Positions 1 through 12,376 of a stretch of 64,000 bases of DNA are shown here, piece by piece. The notes below the pieces were generated by a model. The model searched no databases. It was not told the origin of the DNA and saw nothing but the letters and a program-made list of their open reading frames with translations. This DNA comes from Filobasidium wieringae (Eukaryota > Basidiomycota > Tremellomycetes > Filobasidiales > Filobasidiaceae), in the NCBI GenBank assembly GCA_001600055.1, contig BCIV01000005.1:826228-890227 (forward strand), given 5' to 3'. Numbering within the stretch: position 1 is the first letter of the stretch; each line of letters starts with the position of its first letter. The position numbers and the translations under genes were made by a program.

Positions 1-367
1 TCGTCCGGCTCGGGGAGTACCACCGAGCGACCGAGCGAGCGAGTGAACCCGGGGTGTGGGGGGGGCAAGCACAAGGGGATGGGAGGGGTTCTGATGTCCG
101 CCCGCAACTAGATGGGTGGACGGACATGAGGGATTCGATCACCTCCGCTCTGTCGTGTCGTGCTCTCCGCGGGGTAATGCGAGTGAGTTGAGGGGATCGG
201 ATCGACGTCATCGGATCAGCCAGGTTACCCGTTTCATCCCTCTCCAGCGTGAACTGACACACTCTGCTCGACCTGTTCTCCACCTCGAGAGCCACTTTCA
301 CTTTCACTTCACTTCACTCGACTCGACTCGACGTACCCGGCTACCTGCCCCAAATACAGGCCACAGG
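1..367. other. Upstream region of RING gene
   Basis: No gene is seen. A G-rich start is followed by simple-sequence stretches near 297-333 (repeated actttc/acttc units, then ctcga units) just before the proposed start codon. This is probably promoter and 5' leader of the RING-finger gene. Confidence 0.5.
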
Positions 368-3300
368 ATGACAGAGGACACACCTTCCCGTTCCTACGTA
401 CTGAAAGAAGGAGGATTCAGGGACCCGATTGGGGAGGCCGTCTTGAATGCGGGTAGGAAGGGGGAGGTGAGTCGCCGAGTCGGGCTGTTCTCTTGTCCGA
501 GATTGTGATAGGTGTTTGGAAGCTGAATCATACGCTGCTTCTGTGATACTTGTCGGTGGGATAGATGGGTGAGGGGGTGGGGAATGGTGAGTCGTTCGTT
601 TGAATGTGCGGTACTGGAACGAACCCGGAGCTCATCCCGTTTCCTCGTTTCGTCAACTCGCGACTCGCAACTTTGCAACTCGACCAGGTCTGAACGGCAA
701 AAGAAGAAGACAAAAACCACCAGATCAACAGGAAGACGCCCGTCCCACCCCTCTTCCCATGCCCGGCTCCTTCCCCCTCACTCAAACTCAAACTCAAACC
801 ACCCGTCAACCTCCCTACCTCCCCCTCCCCCACCCCAATGCCAATGCCAATACCAATACCAACCCCAACCCATTCCCCACCCCCCAACTGATCCTCCCCT
901 CCATGCTCCCACCCCCCCCACCCATCCAGATCCCGGAAATGCAACCGTTGCCCAAGTTCCAACCCGTCCCCGAACCCATCTGGGAACGTCCGAGCGGGGG
1001 GAAGAGCGAGGCGGAGAGGTTCAAGGAACAGTATATGGGGGGCGTCGCGAGGGTCGAGGGGAACGGGGTACCGGAGGGGGCTAGGAGGAGGAGGAGGAAG
1101 GGGAGGAAGGAGGAGGTGCTGGATGTTGCGGGTGGGGGCGCGAGGGTGGGGGATGGGCTGTCGAATCAGACGCAGACGCAGACCCAGATGCAACCTCAAC
1201 TCCAAACGCAATCGCAAACTCAAGCACAGACGCAGAATCAACCGTCCGACCCTCCAGCACCCCCCAACCCCCGGCTCACATCGAAGGAAGAGAGGCACCA
1301 ACTCCGACGACAGAAACGAAGATCGAGAGCCGCCGCCGCCGCAGGTCTCGCCGATCTCGTAGGGACTGCAGGAGGACCGGGACCGGGGGAACAGGATCCG
1401 CCCGCTATCAGACGGGGGGGAAGGTTGGGACGGGGAGCGAGTATGAGACGGAGAAACGTTTGGGATGGTCAGTCCATGTTCTTTGATTTTTTTGTGTGGC
1501 CGGTGGATGAAGGGATCTCATTTGTGTTTTGACGTGGAATTGGATTTGGATTTGGATTTGGTTCTTTTCTTTTGATTCGATCCGATAGACGTCCCGGAAT
1601 TCGCCAACCCCAACGAACAGCCCTCCTCCCCCCATCCGATCCCTACGGTTCAGGAGGAAGAAGAAGATCCCATCCATCACCCGCATTCGCATTCGCTCAC
1701 CTTCACTGAACCCGCTCCACCCCCTTTCCCTTACCCTACCACGGGGACGGGCAGGTTACCGCCCCCCTTTGATGTGAACGTGCATGGAGCGGAGGGACCG
1801 GTGCAGATGGGACGGTGGTCGCCGCCCCCGCGGTTCGAGGAGGTCGTCAACGCTCGGGAAGCTGATAATGTTCAGCAAGAAGCGGAAGAAGAGGATGACG
1901 GGGAGGAAGAGATCCCCCCCTCCCCCTCGACCACCTCTTCCGTCCAGGCTGAACGGATCAGACGAGAATCCCCTAGGGAGCGACGTAAACGGGAAGAAAG
2001 GGAACGTTGGGTTCGTCAGCGCGAAACCGGGGTGGACCTCGAGATCATGGTAGGGAGGGAGAAGGAGAGGATTCAGAGGATGGGTCATTGGGATGCGCTC
2101 ATGGGGAGTAGGAATCAGACGCGGGAGACGTTGGTGCCGCCCGATAACGAGGGGGGGCTAGAGGTTCAGGAGATGAGGGATGGGGAAGCAGGGAGCGCGA
2201 ACGAGGTGATAAAGGAGGAAGGGAGGTATTCGAAGGAGGAAAAGGGGAAGGGACGGGCGATCTATTACGACGCACCCGATCGGGCTTTGGGGGAGGACGT
2301 ACCCGGTCCAGGAGTTTCCAGGGCGAGTTCGATCTCTACCAACGTCGGGACCGCGCTGGAAGAACCTCTCGAGGATGAGCAAGAGGAGTCCAAGACGTAC
2401 CCGACCGTCCATCGGGTTCAACTCGCGGACGATCAGGTGGGAGAGGGATCAAAGGTTTCCGGATTCGTCATGAGGGAACTCGTCGCGGCCGGGATCGATC
2501 TGAGCGAGATCGTACCTGAACAGGAAGAGGAACAAGAGGTCGACTTGCCCCCCTCGAGTACTAGGGAGAATGCTGGATCGCCCACCACCCCGAAGGCTAA
2601 TGCGCAGCCACTTACGACGCCTACGATCAGGGAGGAAGGGGAACTGATGGAGGATCCTACGACCAGCCCTCTTCTGCATGGATCAAAGTTTGTCGAAGCG
2701 ATCACGGAGAAGGACGGCGAGATCGAGACGGTCCCCGGTACGTTGGGGACCCCTATCACCCAGACCGAACCGGATTCGATGGAAACGGACACTCCACCGG
2801 CAGTTCCGGAAAAGGATGAGCCCACCGTCACGGCGAAATCACCCGGGATCACGAGGAAACCGTCGTTACCACCGTTATTCTCCCGCCGCCGGACTTCAGC
2901 TCGGAAGATCTCCAACCCATGGGCTCTTTTCAGGCAGGGGTCGATGTCCAACAAGAACAAGGATGCGAGCAGACCGGACGATCAGACCGTCTCCAGTCCC
3001 ACTGCGGAGACGGCAGAGGTCTCTTCCCCCAAGGAAACGGGATTGAGCAAATCGCCCTTCTTCAAAGCTGCTAGTGCCTTGCTTCGACCTGGGCTGGGGA
3101 TCGAGAATGCCAGGAAGGAAAAGGAGAAGGAACCGGACGTACCGACTTCTCCACCTGTCGAGGCACCTCAACCGCTCCCTGTGACGGACGGGCTGATTCC
3201 TACTAGATCCAGACAGGTATCCAGCTCATCGATCCCTACCGCGACCGGACAACCGTTCGTCGTCTACAAGCACCCTTTCAATCGTGCTGTAAAACCAGCT

Positions 3301-5422
3301 TGGATGCAGCAACCTGCTCCCGTTTGGAGAGATCCTCGAGCTTATGTCATGACCGATACCGACGCGCCTATCGCCACGCCCATGTCGTTGGAGGAGAAGG
3401 AGGATTCGATCGCTATCAAGGTGGAAGAAGTTTCACAGGAAGAGGAATGGGAAGTCGTACCGCCCGTCAAAGCGGTACCTCTGCCTCGCAGGGTGTCTGA
3501 CCGTAAACCCCCTCCCCCTGCTCCTGTCAGACGCGCGGAAGTACAGTTCAACGCTTTCCCCCTTAGAGCCTACCCGCCCCCGGTCCTGGCAACGAACCGC
3601 GATTCTTCGGATGAGAGTTCGGATACGAGCGATACCGGGTCCAACCTCACGGCGGATTCGGACACTTCGAGTGACGAGTGGAGCGTCTCTGATGCGGTGC
3701 CGAGACCACCTGCAGCCTACCGATTGCTACCACCCAAAGGTATACCTGCCAACGTCTTGAGGGCATCCAACGAACCGCCTCCCCTGCCGAGGAGGAACAG
3801 GGAGAACAGACCTAGACCTCTCGGTCCAAGAGCTAGAGGTGTACCTCCACCTTTACCTCCCCGTTTGGGTGCTGGCGGTCCAGCTCAATCAGTAGCAACC
3901 CCTTCAGCTCCAGCTCCAGTAACGGTACCGGTGAGATCGGTCGAAACGCCAGTCGCCATAGCTGCTGTCAAACAGCTTGCTGCACCGATCCAGGTCGAAT
4001 CAGGAGTCCCCACTCCCCCAGCTCCTACACGCGCACCCCCTCCACCGCCCGCTACCAGACCGGGCAAATCGCATGGCCTATCTTCCAGAGCGGCCAAACC
4101 TCCTCCTTTGGAGATCCCTTCCTCGACCAGGCCGACGACAGGACATCGAACGCCTTCTGGCGTTTCCACCCCTCGAATCAACAGTGCCAAGCCGGAAGAT
4201 CGAGTAAGGACCAGATCGTTCAACGGGAATGGACTGAAACCGCTGTCTACAACTGTCCCGCTTGATCAACCTCAATCGTCCGTGCAACCGAAAGAATACG
4301 CGCCGTTACCTCAAGCCGTACCGTTCGTCTTCTCCCAGCCTAAACCTCTTAGGCTCAACAATGCACCTCTCCCTCTTTTCGCTCAATCTCGACCGAAACC
4401 TGTTCACTCGAAGACGACCCCGAACGAAAGGAAGGGCAAAAGTCGGTTGCAGATCAAACCACGGTTTGATGATCGGCCCGAGCAAGAGCTGAAATCTCAA
4501 CTTTCGAACCGGGTCAACAAGTGGAGATTGAATGCGGTCCACCCCGATCCCCCCGAGTTGTACAACCCTGAAGACGACGAGGAAGAGGACACGCAGGGTG
4601 GAGGTGCGGGAGGGACCGAGGGAGGGATGTCGAGGACCGTTTCCATGCCCAATGTTCTGAGCGGGGTCTCATTGCAGCGAAAGGAAGAGACGGTGAAACC
4701 TACTGTACAACCCGTCGTGCCTATGGTCACCGTTCCGACTGCGCCTCCCCCTGTCACCCAAGCCGCACCTGAACCTGCAGCGGCCGAGACTACCGCAAAC
4801 ACCACGGTCATCACGCCTTCGCCGCCGAATGAACCTAGGAGAAGGACGACATCGCGGTCTTACGCCAAAAAACCTGAAGCAGGTCCTTCTTCCCCGACCG
4901 CTCCGATCGTGACTCAACCAGCACGTGTTCAGCCGGTGACTAATGGGTCATCGATGGCACCGGATGCGAATGGGATAGAGTATACTGATCTGGACCTGGT
5001 CGCTGCTCAGCTGCAAGGAACTGATCGAGAATACGAGGTGAGTCTCGATTTACCGCAATGATCTGAATGGAAGTGATGGGACTGATCGATCTCTTTGTGG
5101 CCGATGACGATAGGGCATGCATGCCATTACTTCCTTTGTGGGCGAAGAAGTTCCCCGTGGAGCAACACCCGACGCTCTTTCTAACCTCATGTTGGCACCG
5201 GTGGAAGTGGAGAGCAAACGGACGACCAAGGACGGAAAGACGAAACTGAAATTGAGCGCGCTAGGAGTCCGAGTTCTCAAATGTTCCGTCTGCCTGAGTC
5301 AGTTCAAGGCGGGAGACATCATGGCGATGATGCCAAAGTGCGGACATGTAGGGCATCAGAGGTGTGTCGTCAATTGGTTGACGAGCGATGCTCGGTGTAT
5401 GGTTTGTAGGGAACCTCTGTAA
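368..5422 (+). CDS. Large RING-H2 finger protein, probable E3 ubiquitin ligase
   Basis: Proposed exons are 368-466, 565-586, 688-1467, 1589-5037 and 5114-5422, giving 1,552 residues. Every junction keeps phase, and donors are gtgagt-like except gtcagt at 1468. The extreme C-terminus is a RING-H2 domain: CSVC, then PKCGHVGHQRC, then CMVC (pattern C-x2-C...C-x-H-x2-H-x2-C-x10-C-x2-C), the E2-binding zinc module of ubiquitin ligases. The other roughly 1,450 residues are predicted disordered. They include QT/NANT repeats near the N-terminus, an arginine/glutamate-rich patch, acidic runs and many proline-rich PPPPLPPR-type segments that could bind SH3 or WW domains. The 22-nt second exon is inferred from phase; an ATG at 600 would be the simpler alternative start. 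Substrates cannot be predicted. The RING call is secure; the N-terminus is less so. Confidence 0.8.
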
Positions 5423-6283
5423 GCACGGGACGTATTGTAATCGGGGATCGAAACTCACGAGGACGAAGGAGTCGTAATAGGACGGAAATATTGTAGACGA
5501 TGATGATAACCATAGATACTGTGCATGTTTGGCCGATCGAGATGTGATGCGCACTACTTGCTGAGTGTCATGTTGCCACCTGCTGAAGCTGCCGCAACAG
5601 CTTGCGAGATGCGGTTGTCGCGGCGTCTCTGATCACGTGTTATGATTCCCTTCCGACCAACCGGATCTCCTCATCTCGCTTGTTGGTTTCACCGGTACGA
5701 CTGCTGCCCTGTTGAATCGTTTCAAGGTTTCAGGATCCGAGGAGAATTGTTTGTTGTGTCGTGCTCGGAATTACCTGGTTCGATGGCTGAGACTGATGGC
5801 TTGCTGCTGCATTCGGTCGATATGCAGATCTCTCGCGCGCGTCAAGGAAGATTCGGAACGCCTTGCTTCTTTCGGCTGGAACGATGGAAGGTTACCGGCC
5901 AAACCTAAAAGGTGCGTTTACGTACAAAAGAAGGGCGAACGAAAGTCATTGAACCTTATAACTCGAAACGCAACTTTGTCAATAAAACGGCTCGTTCGAT
6001 TTCACAACTCTCACAGTCAGCCTCGATATAATTCAGCACATATACATCCTCACAACGTGCAACTCAGTCACCGTGGAGCGATGATCTCTCATCTCGCCGT
6101 CCTTCGTCGTCGCCTCTTTTGATTTTGATCTATAAAGCTCTCTCGAGAAGAGTACTCTTCCTAATTCCAGTCGGGGAGCTACATTCGTTTGATCACTCTA
6201 CACCACCCCGACACCTCACCATCATACCTCGCCTTCGATCTCCAAGTCTGCGATCTCTTTGATAGAGACCTACTTGCATCACC
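5423..6283. other. Intergenic region with WSC-GH71 promoter
   Basis: Open frames here lack domain features and convincing splice sites. The 3' part holds the TATA-like box and a CT-rich leader of the next gene. Confidence 0.5.
6131..6137 (+). promoter_or_regulatory. TATA-like box of the WSC-GH71 gene
   Basis: TATAAAG lies about 150 bases before the start codon, followed by a pyrimidine-rich stretch typical of fungal transcription start regions. Assigned by position and sequence only. Confidence 0.4.
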
Positions 6284-9203
6284 ATGATCTCCTTCATCCC
6301 CGCGCTTTTCCTCACGACCGCCCTGGTGGCTACGACCGGTTCTGCTCTACCTCACATCTCTCGGGACCATGAGCTTGAATCTCGAGCTCTCACACTCCCG
6401 CCCGGCTGGTCCGATCGGGGGTGCGTGAAGGATTACAACACCCGGATTCTTTCCGGTTATTCAACCTCTACTACCACTATGACTGGGCAGGCTTGTGCAG
6501 CCATCTGTCAGAGGATGGGGTACGTTTATGCAGGGACGGAATGGTACAGCCAATGTTACTGTGGCAATACGCTCGGTAAGTTCCGGATTCTCTTGTTTTC
6601 GTATTCGCTCACAGTAACTTACAGATACCATAACAGGCACAACTGTGGCTAGCACTCAATGTCTCAGCCCTTGTAGAGGCGACGAGACACAAATGTGCGG
6701 AGGGAACTATGCCATGAACCTATACGTCTATACCAACCCGGTCCTCCTCGCCTCCAGTACGACCTCAACGAGCATCCGAGCGTCTACCAGTACTACTTCC
6801 ATCTCCAGCTCATCTAAAGCCTCTACCTCTTCCACTTCGGTTCGACCTTCAACGAGCAGCACGACCGTTTCAAGTACGAGCGCAAGACCTTCTACGTCCA
6901 CGACGACTGTAAAACCTTCTACTACGACGGCGATCGTTTCGACAACGAGCCGAATGAGCTCCAGTACTCGAGCTTCTACGAGCAGCGCTCCCGTGACTAC
7001 ATCCACCACGGCCTCGTCCAGAGCCTCTTCTAGCAGCTTGACCTCTAGTACTCGAGCAGCTACCAGCAGCACTCCCGTCCTTTCGTCTACTACGACCTCG
7101 TCTAAGGTCTCTTCTACCAGCTTGATCGCTTCCACCACGAGCAAGATCTCATCGACCCTCTCTATCCCTCCGACTTCCACGACCAGTCTCATCGCTTCGA
7201 CCTCATCCGTCCTTCGTCAACCTACCACAAGCATCGCCTCGACCTCCTCCTCTGCCGCCCCTCCCGTCCAAACCAACCCCCTAGTATCCATCCCCATCTC
7301 CCGCTCAGCAGGGGAGAAGAAGATCTGGGCTCATCATATGGTCGGAAACACTTACCCGTATACGTACGATTCTTGGGTCAACGACATCAATCTCGCTCAG
7401 TCCGCGGGAATCGATGGGTTCGCGTTGAACATCGGACCGGATGAGTGGCAGCCTAGCAGAGTAGCTGATGCTTATCGGGCCGCTCAGGCTTTAGGGTTCG
7501 ATGTGAGTCATTGACTTACTTGACGAGCCCGAAGGGAGATGCTAATAAGACTCCTCTCTTGCTATAGATGTTCTTGAGTTTCGACATGTCGACCTTCGAC
7601 TGTGTCTCGACCGCACGACTCGCCTACTTCCAAAACTACCTAGCCACCTACCTCCCTCATCCCGCCGCCGGGACGTACGAAGGGAAATCCATCCTGAGCA
7701 CTTTCGGGGGTGAATGGTGTACCTTTGGCCAGGCGGACGTGAACACGGGTTGGCAGACCGTCATGGGAGCCAGAAGGAATGCGACTTATTTCATGCCCGC
7801 TTATACGCCTGGGGATGGTCCTAGTGAGTCGAGCGCACGTCGGTTGGTTCCCACCAGAGGCTGATATGAGGTTGGACTTGAAGGGAGCTTGAACAAGTTT
7901 GATATCGATGCTCAACTCAATGTAAGTTTTCCACAGCCCGTCTTGTTTCTTCTCGTAACCTTGCTGACCTCTGTGCGTTTTTGGTAGTGGAATTGTAAGC
8001 TTCCGAATCACAGTATCACCAACCTCGTCTTCCTGTTCTTACAACCGATTCTTTCCTCCAGCTGGTTGGCCGACGGGTAACCAAGATCTCACAGTAGATA
8101 ACGACAACTACTGGCTTAGTTACCTCCCGGACAAATACGTCGCTGCAGTTTCTCCTGAATTCTTCACCCATTTCAGTTACAAGGTATGTGTCCCGTCGAT
8201 CTCACCCGGTCGGAAGGCAGAGACTGATCGTTATGTGTTCTTAGAATTGGATCTATAGAAGCGACAATTTCCTCTATTCGCAGAGGTGGGAGATGTTGCT
8301 CGGATTGAGGGATAAGGTGGACCAGGTCGAGATCATCAGTTGGAACGATGTGAGCCTATATTTCCCCTCTCCCTCGGTGATGTGCATGAGTGGCAAGCTG
8401 AATGATTGGATTTGCTGGGTGTAGTATGGTGAATCTCACTATATCGGTCAAGTCACTGGTGATCAACCCCCCGAGAGTAAAGTCTGGACTATGAACCCTA
8501 CCAGTGGGTCTCCTTTTTCTTCTCTTTGATCCAGCAGATCGCTCGAACTGATCATCTTGAACCGCTACCAGTCGACCACACCGCCTACTTGAGCTTACAG
8601 GCCTTTTACTCGCAAGCGTGGAAATCAGGATCGATCCCTGCTATCACGACGGACAAGATCTGGTTGACTTCGCGCCCGCATTCAAAGGACGGTGTCGCCA
8701 CGGGAGACTCGGTCGGTTCGCCTGATGGAGCGGATTACGTGAGTCTCGAGATGACCGTCGTTGTACTGTCAAGATGGACGGCTAATGAGGGTTACGTGTT
8801 ACGGATACGACCAGACGGAGGATAACTTTTACGCTCAGGTCCATTTGAAGGCGGACGCTACGATTGTTCTTTCGACGAATAAGAACACTCAGTCTTTCGT
8901 CGGCAAGGCCGGGGTGAATCGGGTATCGTTACCGCTTGAAGCCGGGAGCGGGATCAAGGTTCAGGTTGTGAGTACCGAATCAGCCTCCGAGATCCCAGAA
9001 ACCGGAACAAATACTGATCTGATTTGGTATGGAAAGGTTCGAGGTGGTGCTACCGTTGCCAGTCTTTCTCCTTCTTTCACCTACGTGATAAATCCCGTTC
9101 AATACAACTTTAGTACGTTCCGGTTATCGGTATTCTTCATATGTCTCGATGACACTCGCTTACGCCTCTTTCTTTTATAGATTATTTGATCTGGCAGAGC
9201 TAG
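6284..9203 (+). CDS. Secreted WSC-domain GH71 alpha-1,3-glucanase
   Basis: Twelve exons are proposed: 6284-6575, 6637-7502, 7568-7823, 7884-7921, 7988-7994, 8062-8183, 8245-8349, 8425-8503, 8572-8738, 8815-8967, 9037-9112 and 9181-9203, coding 727 residues. A signal peptide (MISFIPALFLTTALVATTGSA) is followed by a cysteine-rich WSC domain (GCVKDYNTRIL ... YCGNTL ... MCGG), a Ser/Thr linker of roughly 180 residues that is likely O-mannosylated, and a GH71 domain. Its signatures include WAHHMVGNTYPYTYDSW, GIDGFALNIGPDEWQ, FDMSTFDC, WNSGWPTGN and IISWNDYGESHYIG. GH71 enzymes cleave alpha-1,3-glucan (mutanase/agnase activity), and WSC modules bind wall polysaccharide. The protein probably remodels the cell's own alpha-1,3-glucan or degrades that of other fungi. 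One exon is only 7 nt, supported by phase and by the conserved WNSGWPTG motif it completes. Confidence 0.92.
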
Positions 9204-9730
9204 ACAGCTGATGCGGGACGCCAGCCAATTACCCTCGTTTTCGTTTGATCGTTACTATAATGTACATACACCTACTCGCTACCAGGACGACACTAGACAG
9301 CTAGACAGGCTAGAATCTGAAAACCTGTACATTCGCTTTGTACAAGTATTTCCGTAGAACAGTAGAGCTCGATGAGGTTGAGACGAGACATGTATATTGC
9401 ATTGCCGAACCGACCATTCTGGACGTTCTGTCGCGTTTCAAAGCGTTTGTTGATCGGCGCGTAACGACGATCATTTGTTTTACGGGTTTCTTTTCGGGGT
9501 CAATTGGAGAGATCGAAAGTACCTTTGATCGGTTTTGATCAGTTCTTTGTTGTTTTGTTGTTGACACTCGCCTTGTTGTTGGTCTAAGCGTGCAACGGTA
9601 TGCAAGGTGTTGTTGTTGTATACGGACTGACAGAAACGGGGTAACAGTATAACAGTTCCTCATCGCCCCCGACAGACCCTCGTAATCCTCCTCTCAACTC
9701 TCCAGTCCGAGGACAGCCAAGGCCGCGACG
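9204..9730. other. Intergenic
   Basis: 3' flank of the glucanase gene and upstream region of the next gene. T- and GTTGTT-rich near 9540-9620; no gene seen. Confidence 0.5.
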
Positions 9731-10357
9731 ATGAACAACTATATCCACGACGATGTCCCTTTCTATACCGACCTCGAATCAGTCCAAAGCAACCACATCC
9801 TTCCAGTCCAATTCCCACCATTCTCCGACGCCCACACACCTTCTTACCTTTACGACCAAAATACATACCTCCCTTCTCCACCAGAAACCACTCGGAACGA
9901 TTCATCCCCCAGCTCTCGGCTCAACTCGTACCTATCCAAGAATATCGGCACGGACATACCTTTACCTTTCGATGAGACGGCGCTCTTACCTCATTACCTC
10001 TCATTCACTACCCCGATCGAACACTTCCCCATATGGTCTACTCGGATGTGTCTCGCCCTGGAATCAGCAGGACTCCTTACACACATCACACAAGGTCTCT
10101 CCCACAACCTCACCGATCACGGGTTCACCGAATGGGTCAAACAGGATGAGATGGCAAAACGAATGATCATGTCCAAACTCTCAGACGAGGCTTTAGGGAA
10201 GATGCTGAGTACCAGGGAGAAAGCTAGGGAGCTATTGAGGGGGACGGGGAAGAGGGAAAGTGCGTTTGGGATGTGGGTCTATTTGAAGTTTGCCTATGGA
10301 GGACCGGATGCGGGATCTGGGGAGATGGATGGGAATGGATCGAACGCGGCTGGGTAG
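9731..10357 (+). CDS. Orphan protein resembling copia-type Gag N-terminus
   Basis: A single uninterrupted frame of 208 residues. The N-terminal 90 residues are low complexity. From about residue 93 the chain has a pattern like the N-terminal Gag region of Ty1/copia elements: HFPIWSTRMCLALESAGLL (W, M and L spaced as in that family), then EWVKQDEMAKRMIMSKLSDE, then a helix-rich stretch ending FGMWVYLKFAYGG. No protease, integrase, reverse transcriptase or LTR is visible nearby. It could be a domesticated Gag-like gene or a relic, and the intact frame favours the first. The resemblance is by eye, so function is unassigned. The acidic, Gly/Asn-rich tail lacks a zinc knuckle. Confidence 0.6.
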   Translation: MNNYIHDDVPFYTDLESVQSNHILPVQFPPFSDAHTPSYLYDQNTYLPSPPETTRNDSSPSSRLNSYLSKNIGTDIPLPFDETALLPHYLSFTTPIEHFPIWSTRMCLALESAGLLTHITQGLSHNLTDHGFTEWVKQDEMAKRMIMSKLSDEALGKMLSTREKARELLRGTGKRESAFGMWVYLKFAYGGPDAGSGEMDGNGSNAAG

Positions 10358-11425
10358 TAGGAGAGATCACTTATGGTTAATACCCAATTAGTCCGCCATT
10401 CCGCTTAGGAAGAAGCTAACTCTCGGCTTCCTCTCGGTTCAGGAAGCAACAAAGTTCCTGTGGTATGTACCGGACTCCCTATGCATGCTATGCATCAAGA
10501 ACCACCAATTCGAGCGAGACGAAGAACGACATGATTTCACGACAAAAATACACGATCAATTCTGAACCACACGAAAGACGAACCAATACCTCGGACAACG
10601 GCCGGACAGACCCAGAATCCCGCCCTCTTAGCACACCTTGTAGTATAGTAGCCACCGAAACCTCTAAAATCTACCCATCATTTACGACTCACCATCGTTC
10701 TAATTTTCACGCTTCACGTATGGACAGCCTTTCGGGGGGAGTTCAGAGCGGCATAGCCGGCGGACGCTGTCCGTGTGCAGCTTACACTCAGGGTTCAGAT
10801 CGTACTACGGTGGATGTCTCCAATACTCTAAGCTAGCAGTGTGGAAATACGACTCCAAGGACTCCTCGAACCTTTCGCAAGCTCTGCTTACAACTTAATC
10901 TGCTCCGTTTCTGATGAAGGAGAACAAAGCTTCTAAGATCCAGCCTTTGGAGAAGTTGCGCGGGAAACTAGCGCGGAGCCAATTCTGACATAGATAGTCC
11001 GAGAAAAGTGAGCACAGCCGTACAACTCGAACGGGCATTGTAAGTTTGATCGACTGGCGACTCTATTCATATTCGTCAAGCTGTGCATAGCGTCCATGCG
11101 ACATTCAAGAAAGACGACCACCTTGGTGGGCCGTTTGTGGAAAGAACCTCCGAGGTTCGTCATGAATACGTTTCATCGCGTACTCGAGTACCTCGGCCCA
11201 TTTTCCTAGCGCGAGCTTGGCGGCTCGGAGCAATTCAAGCGAAGGATGATGTGGACGTTGCACACAGCCGAGCTCCAATACTTCAAGCTGTGTTCAAGGC
11301 CGAACGCATATATAAGACAGGTATGGATTCGAACGATTGAGTTGTCGAGAGCCTTTCAAATTTACACTCATCGAAAGCACACAAACGACTGAACAACTAA
11401 ACAACTACTCGAGCGACTATCTACC
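10358..11425. other. Intergenic
   Basis: About 1 kb without a supportable gene. Several open frames of 75-125 codons have no recognisable features. The right end carries the TATA-like box for the next gene. Confidence 0.5.
11306..11316 (+). promoter_or_regulatory. TATA-like box of small secreted protein gene
   Basis: GCATATATAAG sits about 110 bases before the start codon at 11426 and is followed by an A/C-rich leader. This suggests a regulated TATA-type promoter. Confidence 0.45.
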
Positions 11426-12282
11426 ATGTTCACTTCTTCCGTTATTACCAAGACCATCGCCCTTCTCGCCGCCGTCGCTGCAACTCAAGCAGTCCCTCTT
11501 GTATCTAGACAAGAGCAGGGATATGGCGACGACGCATTGATCGGATACGGTGACGATGCCTTGATAGGCGATGACATTCTCGCTACGCGAACCGATTCTG
11601 TCGACGCCGACGAGCAGCCTTTGTTCCTCCTCGAAATCCACCCCGGAAACCGGACTGATCTTGTATGTGCCTCGCTCTGATTCCCGGTACTTCCTGCAGA
11701 CTGTACTCATACCCCCGTCTCAACAGTGTCTCAGTCTCCAGTCGACCATTCCTCCTGTTGCCAACTCTTCTTTGGCGTTGGTCGACTGTGATGCGGTTAC
11801 CCCCAACAACGAGACCGCTTTCTTCAAGTACTGGACTTTGCGTCAATCCGACGATGCGGATGAGAACCCTGCTTACGGGTTCCAGTTCCGATTGAACGGA
11901 ACCGATCTTTGTCTCGACACCAGTATGTGATTTCGCTTGAAGGAAGTCCCGAATTGTAGCTTACTCGATCGTTACCTGACTGTACTTAGCTGGAGGAATC
12001 CAGGACGCTAAGGCTACCCTTCAGCAGTGCAGAGAAGACGCTCCTGTCCAACAATTCATCTACTCTGGTGAGTGGTCACATTAATCAAGGATGTTGCTAT
12101 CAAAGCTGACACGAGCCACCTTGCACATCAACACAGAGGACAAACAGATCAACGTCCCCCAGACGTTCACTTGTTTGGGACTCGGAGAATACAACTTCCC
12201 CGAAATCCAGGACTGCACTCCCGACTTCTCCAACAACCAGACCTGGACTTTCGAGGCGACTCCCACTATCTTCTCTAACTGA
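11426..12282 (+). CDS. Small secreted protein with ricin-B-type beta-trefoil-like repeats
   Basis: Four exons (11426-11662, 11727-11922, 11990-12067, 12137-12282) code 218 residues; all introns are GT-AG in consistent phase. A signal peptide (FTSSVITKTIALLAAVAATQA) precedes a LVSRQ site that looks like a Kex2-type junction. A tandem octapeptide follows (GYGDDALI twice). The remainder shows repeats reminiscent of carbohydrate-binding beta-trefoils: a CLSLQS unit, an LCLDT...QQC...QQFIYS unit and a TFTCLGL...QDC...QTWTF unit, with N-glycosylation sequons. The fold assignment is by pattern only. It may bind sugars in the wall or medium, and nothing in the sequence indicates catalysis. It is convergent with the epimerase gene, about 95 bases apart. 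Confidence 0.75.
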
Positions 12283-12376
12283 GGAATCGATATTCAAATC
12301 AACCAGAATAATTAACAATACATGTAGCGTAGAATTAGCATCGAATGGATACAACATCATATAAGCGTTTGTGATT

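Noticed and set aside
528..1301. Long minus-strand open frame opposite the RING gene
   Set aside because: It is the shadow of repetitive QT/NANT-coding sequence; no motifs and no splice logic.
6728..7192. Minus-strand frame rich in Val/Glu/Leu
   Set aside because: Antisense of the Ser/Thr repeat linker of the glucanase.
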